Source of the DNA: Terebella lapidaria
Taxonomy: Eukaryota; Annelida; Polychaeta; Terebellida; Terebellidae
Length of the DNA: 64,000 bases
Direction: 5' to 3'
Assembly: GCA_949152475.1 (NCBI GenBank)
Contig: OX424559.1
Coordinates: forward strand, 15,779,809 to 15,843,808
Shown here in pieces: positions 14,801-23,800 of this stretch. Numbering within the stretch: the stretch's first letter is position 1; each line of letters begins with the position of its first letter. The notes beneath the pieces are model-generated. The model searched no databases and was not told where the DNA came from. It was given only the letters and a program-made list of their open reading frames with translations. The position numbers and the translations under genes are program-made.

Positions 14801-17800
14801 ATACATGGGCTATTGGTAATTCCAGTTTAAGGGTTGTTGTAAGTAGTCCATCTTTAGCACAATACTACAGAATGGAATATTTCAATTATACAAAAACAAG
14901 TTTGCTTATAGTGCAATAATAAAACAAATACTGATTGTTATGTTTATGGTCATTGTGCTACAGGTGCCGAAATCAATGCTGAGGACGAAGACGGGTTCAC
15001 AGTTATCTCTACAGCCTGTCGCAGGGGGTACCTGGATGTTGCGCAGTGGTTGCTGGAAAAAGGGGAGTCTTTTCAGGGTCTAACTTGCAATCACACAGCA
15101 AGTGTGAAGAATAGGGTTCGCCAGGTCCCTATAAGACCTATCATGGCGTATAGTGTCTTTGGTCGCTGTGTGGTTAGGCTCGACTCTAGTGTTCAACACA
15201 ATATCCTTTACTGGCACGTCAATCACTTGGCACGAATGAAATGATATTCACGCTCACGGCCACACAATCACCGCTACGAATAGTCCAATCAGTTAATTCC
15301 AGTCCAACAATATATATTAGTCCTTCTATATCTTCACACTTTATCACTTCTCAGAGTTTATCCAAAACACATCTCTCTCTGAACACTTCTCTTCAACTCA
15401 GAATGATGACGGGGCATGTCTGTTTGTCTGGGTATTTTCTTGCTTAGACTTGTGGGTCGTGTGTTATTGGCTGTGGGTGTTGTCATTTCATGTTCTGTGC
15501 ACGTGACGTTTGCGTGCAGAGTGAAGGTCCTGTGGGTGTGTCGAGTCTGAAAGAAGGAGAGTTATGTATAGATAGTGAAGTAAGTGTATGTAAATGTATG
15601 TGATTTGCCAGGGATAGGGATGTTACAATCAGAAAAAAATATTCTGCATTAAGGATTGATTGCAAGTGATCGTCATGAACCTGGTAGTGACCAGCTGTCC
15701 ATTCACTTATAATGTAAATATAAAGGTAACAAATTCATGAATTTACACACTTCCAACCAACGTGAAACTTTGCCTTTCTGATTGTTAGCCATCAAGAATT
15801 ACCAACCGAGACTCTGTTTCTTACTAATCAATGTTAAATTTGTTAAATTCATCGTTTTCATATGTCATTTTCCGACCTATTTCTCAGTCTACAAAATATA
15901 CTCACAACAATGCGAGCGAAAGGATTATGCTGTGTAGCAAATAGCGGCCCAAGTATCATACACTGCGCCGTCCTCTAAATTCAATAAGGATTAAAACGGT
16001 GACAGACGGATTAAATGGCATTCATTTAGTGGACGAGTAGTATTAAGGCGCAGTGTATGATAGTTGGGCCCAAATAGCTGGTGAGGCCAGTAAAACTCAC
16101 AGGTGATATGCACCTGGGAGCACCGAGGTGTTTGGGATTATGAATGTTCAGCTCATTGTATTCATCTCACAGAAAGTATAGCCCTAGATATTCTCATTAT
16201 TTTGACGACAACAAGGAATAAATATATGCAACAGCCAGTGCTTGTCAAACAGAACACTCGAATCTTCGTTTTGGTGAAACGTATAAATGATTTATCTAAT
16301 CATCAAATTGCACAGCTTTCGTGATATCATTTATGAAACCATGTATCGGTTCATCATCCATGCGTATTTGTGTGTGTGCTAGCCAAGTTTTAGGTCAGGG
16401 GATTGTATTGTTTTGGTGATTTTGTTACCTTTACTTTCACATTATAAGTCATGGAAAAGTGCCTCAGTGCAGTCATCGGTAAGTTACGTGCAATCACACC
16501 TTAGACCCCTTCATTCAACTACGCTCTCGGAGTTTACCTTTCACAAAACCTGCCATTTCAAAAATCAAAAATCCAAACTTTAAATCCTAAGGTCCAAATC
16601 AGTGACCAGGATTATAGTTCATAGCACAAATTGTTCAACATGCAAGTGAACGGGTCAGCACAATATATATACCACCACCTTGGAAAATCTTTTAGTCAGT
16701 CTTTCGCTCTGGGTCACGCAATCCATAAATATCCTGTCTTGTAACTGGCTGCATTCTGATTACGGTGCTTCACTGCATGACTACTCGCTATCGTTCTTTA
16801 ATCTGGGGGAGTTTATGAAGGTGCCGCGAACGGATTATTTGTCCATCTTTACTCGCGTAAACCCTGTGAGTTAAGCAGTTAGTCTTTAATCATCATACGG
16901 TAGCACACAACGGACAGTTCAATCGATTTGCTTTCACAGACGATGTCCTGAACACTTGGCTGCGACGATAATGTCATTCTCACATGAGCAACCTCACTTC
17001 CATACATTTCCATCCAGATTCCAAAGGGCAGGCACGCAGTTATTGTAGACTAAGATGGTATGACTGGTCGGCCATGAAGTAACGAGATGAATTTTATTCA
17101 ATGCCTTTGATGACAGGCCTCGTCTTGGTGTGTATGAGTTTGGCTGTGCAATTCTTACGTTTCTTGGACGTTCCCTTGCATTTTACAAGGGGGGAGTAGA
17201 AGCTCATTTCGGTGCGTGCTCCAGAGTGGACCACTTCGGGACATCTTAGATGATATCTACCAAAAAATGCTATGCCAGTCAATTGGCTTTGACCCATTGC
17301 AGACTCAAACATAGTTATTATCTTCCAATGCGGAATCTTTCTAGATAAAGAGAAAAGTCAACTTTGTTTAAAGATTGATATCCAGCAACTTATTCAGCTT
17401 ACTGAATTCATTTGATTCTGATCCTGTTTTTAGGTTACCAGACCTTTGGTCTGATAACCTATTGCCGTGGTGTGAGTCCATTGCCCGTCGTCGTCGTCGT
17501 CGTCCATTGTCATCGTCGTACACTGTCATTTTTATCTTCAAAGTTTACAATCGAACCTTTTTGAAATTTTGCACAAAAATGCCTTAAAATATTTCGAGAA
17601 ACTTGAATTGACCTTCGATCTAAGTTTCGAGGTCGCAGGAAAAACCTCAATTGTGAACATATAGGAAACATAAATATTGTCGTGAATATTAACCTAGTTT
17701 TCAAGGTCACAAGACAAAATAACTTTTATCTCGCGTATTATCGACTTTACAGCTTGGGAATCATTTGTGCAAATATAGAAAATGATATGTGCCGAATATT

Positions 17801-20800
17801 GTCATGCTCTTGAATTTGACCTTTGACCTCATATTTAAGATCAAAGGACAAAATGGCTAATATCTTGCTCCTCTATTGACTCTATTGGCTTTGGAATTGT
17901 GGACATATAGGAAATGATATACGCTGGATATTCTGATGACCTTGAATTTGAAACTTGACCTTATTTTCAAGGTCAGAGCACGAAATGGCTAATATCTCGC
18001 TAATTATCGACTTTACAGCTTAGGAATCAATTGTGAACATATAGGAAAGGATATGTGCTGAATATCGCCATGACCTTGAATTCGACCTTTGCCCTCATTT
18101 TGAAGGTCACAGAACGAAATGGTTAATTTATTGCTTTATCGAATATACAGCTTGGGAGTCAATTGTGTAAATAAAAATTTTTATACGCTTAATATTCTGA
18201 TGACCTTGAAATTGACATTTGACCCCAATTTCGAGAATAATATTATCATTATTATTATTATTATCTTTTCAGGAATCAATTGTGCAATTATTGGGAGTGA
18301 TGCATGCCGAATATTTTGATGACTTTGAATTTGACAATTTACCTCATTTTCAAGGTCATATGACAAGATTGCTAATGTCTTCCTTGTTATTGAATTTACG
18401 GCTTAGCAATCAATTGTGGACATATGGGAAATTATATACATCATGCACATATATGCTGGATATTCTCGTGACCTTGAATTTGACCAGAGACATTATTTTC
18501 AAGGTCACAGGACAAAATGGATAATATCTAAAATATGAAACATATATTGTTCGGTAACTTGTCTTAGCCTTTAGGCTAATTTTTACTTCAATTTTTAGAG
18601 TGTTGCTTGTCTCATTCTCTGCTTTATGGTTCAAAATATTGGCGAACATACTGAATGGACAGACTTCAGTAGGGGTTATTGGAGAGTGTTTTGGGAACTA
18701 GGCGGGTCTGTGAGATTTTGGATTAGAAAAACAGTGACAACTTTAATAAAAATAATATAATTGTATGATGTAATCATACAGCATAATTATAAAATAATAT
18801 ATTATTATTAAAATATGACTATTTCAGGTGTATCTCTCAACGCCAAGATGACTATCAAAGGTACGTCATGGACAGCTCTCTCTGTTGCATGTTTCTCTGG
18901 TCACATGGCGGCAGCGAAGCTGCTGATTGACCATGGAGCAGACATGGAACTGGGAGACTTCAGACCACTGGCAGCGGCAGCAGCCAACGGACACCTGGAA
19001 GTAGTCAGATTACTCTTAGAGAGAGGCGAGTGTCTTATATTATTAGCTGACATTCTTGTTATGTCATGTATATTCAGCTACAGCAGTGAAGGGAGAATGG
19101 AAATTGTTGTGTGATTGGAGGTGCTAGAAGAGATTAAAATACTGCTCTTGATACTAGTTCTAATACTTATAATAATATTGATAATCGGTAGAACAGAAAA
19201 TAGTTGACTCATGACACCTGGACACATTATGTATGCCTGACAATACTAGGCGAATGCCAAAATTCATTGATGTTTGTATTGACAGGCCTAGATCTAATGC
19301 CATGTCACGTCATAATGGCACATCATTCTGTTTGTCTTGTCTCTGTTATAAATTACTATTGTTATTATTAATAATACTATTATTGACGGCAAGTGTTATT
19401 ATTTACAATACACTGCTATGAAATGCCTAAGCTAATTCACAGGAATGATTGTCAGGTAATAAGATCTCATAATGATTTTATAAAACCACTGTGATATAGC
19501 CATAATTAGTGGTCATTCATGAATGAGAATACTATTCATTGGAACCTGGCGATAGAAACATATGCCCAATATGATCCTCAGGGTATTTTAGATGATATCT
19601 ACCAAAGAGTGCTATGTCAGTCAGCCGCTTTGTCCCAGTGCAGACCAAAACATGACTATGATTTACCAATGTAGAATCTTTGTAAACAAGGAGATAAATC
19701 AATTTTGTTTAAACATTGTTATCTAGCAACTTATTCAGCTTACTAAATTTGCTTGGTTTCGATCCTGTTTTTACTTCATTTGTTGTCTCATTCTCTTCTC
19801 TGTGGTTCGAAATATTGGTCAATATCATGACTGAACAGACATCAGTAGTGGTTATTGGAGAGTGTTTTGGGAACTAGGCGGGCCTGTAACACTTTGGATT
19901 ACAAATCAGTGACAACTTTATTTTAAAAGTATGTAAAAATATGATGTAATGATTCAACATGGTTATAATAGATTATTATTAAAATATGAATATTTCAGGT
20001 GTATCTCTCGATGCCGAGAGCACTTTCAAAGCTCAATCACGGACAGCTCTGTGTCAGGCCTGTTTTGCTGGTCACGTGGCTGTAGCAGAGCTGCTGATCG
20101 ACCATGGAGCAGACATTGAACTGGGAGACGTCAAACCACTGATGGCGGCAGCATACAGAGGGCACATGGAAGTAGTCAAAATGCTCTTGGAGAGAGGCGA
20201 GCGTAGTATATTATTATCTGACATTATTGTTGTGTTATGTATATTCAGCTACAGTAGTGAAGGGGGAATGGAGATTGTTTTTTTATTATAGGGGCTAGAA
20301 GATAATGAAATACTGCTATTGATACTAGTTCTAATAGCACTATCTACTTCGACGCATAGCAGTTAGTCGTATGCTATTCCTCAGCAAATAACTCTAATTG
20401 GCGTATAGGCGACGAATTGACTGAGGGGTTTTATCCACGGGCACTAGTCAATATTGAACAACCAGCCCATGTATTGCAGGATACTCTTTCTTCTGAATTC
20501 AATAAAAATTAGAAATGTGTCAGACGGATTAAATATGGCATTCATTCAGTGGATGTGTAGTATTAGTATAGTGTTCTACATGGGTCGAACAGCCGTCGGG
20601 GATGCCGAATACACTGAGTCATCCTCAAGCTTATTGTACTTGTACCGGAAACCCCGGTAAATAAGCCCCGGGCATACTTACGGAAAATCGCCCTCAGAGA
20701 ACTATAAAATTGAAATCGAAAATACGCCCGGGGGCGTATTTTGGGGATAAACTTTTGAACATTTTGTGAATATACAGTGGATCTATTAGGCCGCGCTGTT

Positions 20801-23800
20801 GAATACTGATTATATCGTTAACAGTAGCACTGTGCTCTTACATGTGTTGTGTACATTCTTCACATCCTTGAAAATATTACTACTGTCCATAAAGCTTTGA
20901 TAAAACAGACAATAGCGAAATTTGTTTCTCAGAAAATATGATACCATATTATACCGAAGAGAGAACAATATAGCAGCTGAATGTAACGTTTGACGCCTGC
21001 AGCGCACAGGGCGCACGCGACGGGCGTCGTAATTACTAGAACTACAACCAGGTAACAGTCCGTCCGGACGAGTCCGGCCGTCATACATCACATCATAACA
21101 CATCCCCCTCATCATCATCCGCATCATCATCATCATCACCAACAACATCACCAACAACATCACCATCAAACAACATGTACATTAGTTATGGTAATGTAGT
21201 CGTATGCAGAGCCTGAGATGCCATTAGAGCGCACCACAGAACTCGCGCACGTGGGCATGTTGCTGGCCGGCCTTGCCCTGGACAGCCCGACGGTCTGCCA
21301 GAGCCTGTGTCGCACCATCCCAGGGCGAGAGACCGGTGATCACAGGGACGAGCCCCGAATCAGCACGGTCCCCCTCCTGGCCCTCTACGAGAATTGTCCC
21401 CAGGGCCCTCACGGGCCTTAGCCAGTGGGAAGGGACGTAGAGCTCATGGCCGAGCCCTCCTTTGTCATCTCGCCTTGCTCAGCTCTGAGACATCTCCACT
21501 GACCAAGACGGTTTCAGAGTATTTATAACCCCTGAAGCACGAGAAACGAGGGATGACGTAAGACCATTGTTACAACACAATGGAGCGAAAGGATTAGAGT
21601 GCGTTGCTATTAGAACACGAAGCGTCCAAAACAAGAGAAGTGTTTACAAAGAATCGCCTGCCATGATCTTTGGGTGAAATCACCACATGAATATTATATG
21701 TAGGTATGAAACGATGTAAACTCATAATATATTATATGTAGGCCTCGGTAAAACGGTTAACTCACATTATTTATTGGTACACTGCATAGGAAATACAACA
21801 CGGTATAGGGTCCACAGAAGAAACAACCGCACCTAGAACGGTAACTATTAGTAACGTTTTTGGTTTACCATGGAGCGAAAACATACGCCCCAGGCGTATT
21901 TTCGGAAGGCTCTTCTGTTAATACACCCATGGGCAAACTATCAGGAAGGCTTATTCACGAGAATTCCCGATACCACGGGTATGTCTATGTGGGATAGGCG
22001 GAGGTCTCGGCTATTTGTGAAAGTGTGATTAGCTATACAATATGTATCACACTTATCCAAATTCAACGTAAAACCCACGGGTATGTCTATGTGGGATAGG
22101 CGGAGGTCTGGGCTATTGTGAAAGTGTGATCAGCTATACAATATGTATCACACTTATCCAAATTCAGCGTAAAACCCACGGGTATGTCTATGTGGGATAG
22201 GCGGAGGTCTGGGCTATTGTGAAAGTGTGATTAGCTATACAATATGTATCACACTTATCCAAATTCAACGTAAAACCCACGGATATGTCTATGTGGGATA
22301 GGCAGAGGTCTGGGCTATTGTGAAAATGTGATTAGCTATACAATATGTATCACACTTATCCAAATTCAACGTAAAACCCACGGGTATGTCTATGTGGGAT
22401 AGGCGGAGGTCTGGGCTATTTGTGAAAGTGTGATTAGCTATACAATATGTATCACACTTATCCAAATTCAACGTAAAACCCACGATTTTTGCCAAACTTT
22501 GTCGCATCGTACTTGTGTGGCTGGTCAACGCATACTAGTATTGTATGCTATATACGTAGCATCGAAATATAATATCTGAAGAAAGATTAAAGAAAATATA
22601 CCACACCATATATCCGATCACCTCGGCTACCATATCATACATACGGTCGTTAGCAATATGTTTGGTTGTGTTTAATTCGGGGGTGGTCTGAATTTTAAGC
22701 AATTCGAACAACAATATGCGTTGACCATGCACCTACACAATTATCACACAGCTACAAAATTGTGGGCAAACGATGATTTTGTGGTGAACTTGATTTTGGA
22801 CATATACACACATGTAATAATGTTAAATATTCTGACAAGTGTGCGTGGATACGACTTCTCGCCCTATTCGTCTGATATACGCCAGTTATTTGCCAGTGCA
22901 TAGATGGCGACTAGTGCTAACTGGTCAAAAGTATTCCCGGACTGAGCTAAGCATTCGGTGTGTCAGTTTTTTTGAGTTGCTGAGATGAGTAGAAAGTGAT
23001 CTCAATGGCACTTTGAACAATGCCAAGGCCAAGTTAGGGGAGAAACAATGGGGCGATAATACCGAATTTTCCGATAGTGCAATGGATATATGCCAATCAA
23101 TCGACTGTGCCCCAGGGCAGACTAAAACATGGCTATTATCTTCCAATGTGGAATGTTTCCAAACAAAGAGACAAATAAAATTTATTTAAAGATTGTTAGC
23201 CAGCAACTTATTCAGCCTACTAAATTCGTTTGGTTTTGATCCTGTTTTTACTTCGTTTGTTCGTGTTCGTTGTCTCACTCTCCTCTCTATGGTTCAAAAT
23301 TGAGGGATTTTTTAATAATAATTTTGGGAACTAGGCGGGTCTGTAAGACTTTAAATTACAAAAACAGTGACAATTTTAATCAAAATAATGTAACAATATG
23401 ATGTAATGATATAACATAATTATAATAGAATATGGTATTAATAAAATATGAATATTTCAGGAGTATCTCTCAATGTTGAGATCACTGTCAATGCTCAGTC
23501 AATGACAGCTCTGTGTGGAGCATGTTCTGAAGGTCACGTGGCTGTAGCAGAGCTGCTGATCGACCACGCAGCAGACCTGGAACTGGGGGACCTCAAACCA
23601 CTGACAGAGGCAGCAACCAGCGGACAGCTAGAGGTAGTCAGAATGCTGTTGAAGAGAGGTAAATAGTTATAATTATAACTCATATTCTTCATTTTGTCCT
23701 GTTTATTAAGATGCAACATTGGAGGGGAAATGGAGATTGTCAGGCTATTATTGAAGCGAAATGAGATGATAATACTGTTATTTGTACAAGTTCTAATTCT

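Noticed and set aside
20810-21169. 119-codon minus-strand frame starting Met-rich
   Set aside because: The start is translated from a CAT/CAA microsatellite; low complexity and no domain.
21971-22477. Regular repeats suggestive of a CRISPR array
   Set aside because: Units are joined head to tail with no unique spacers, and the genome is eukaryotic; it is a minisatellite.
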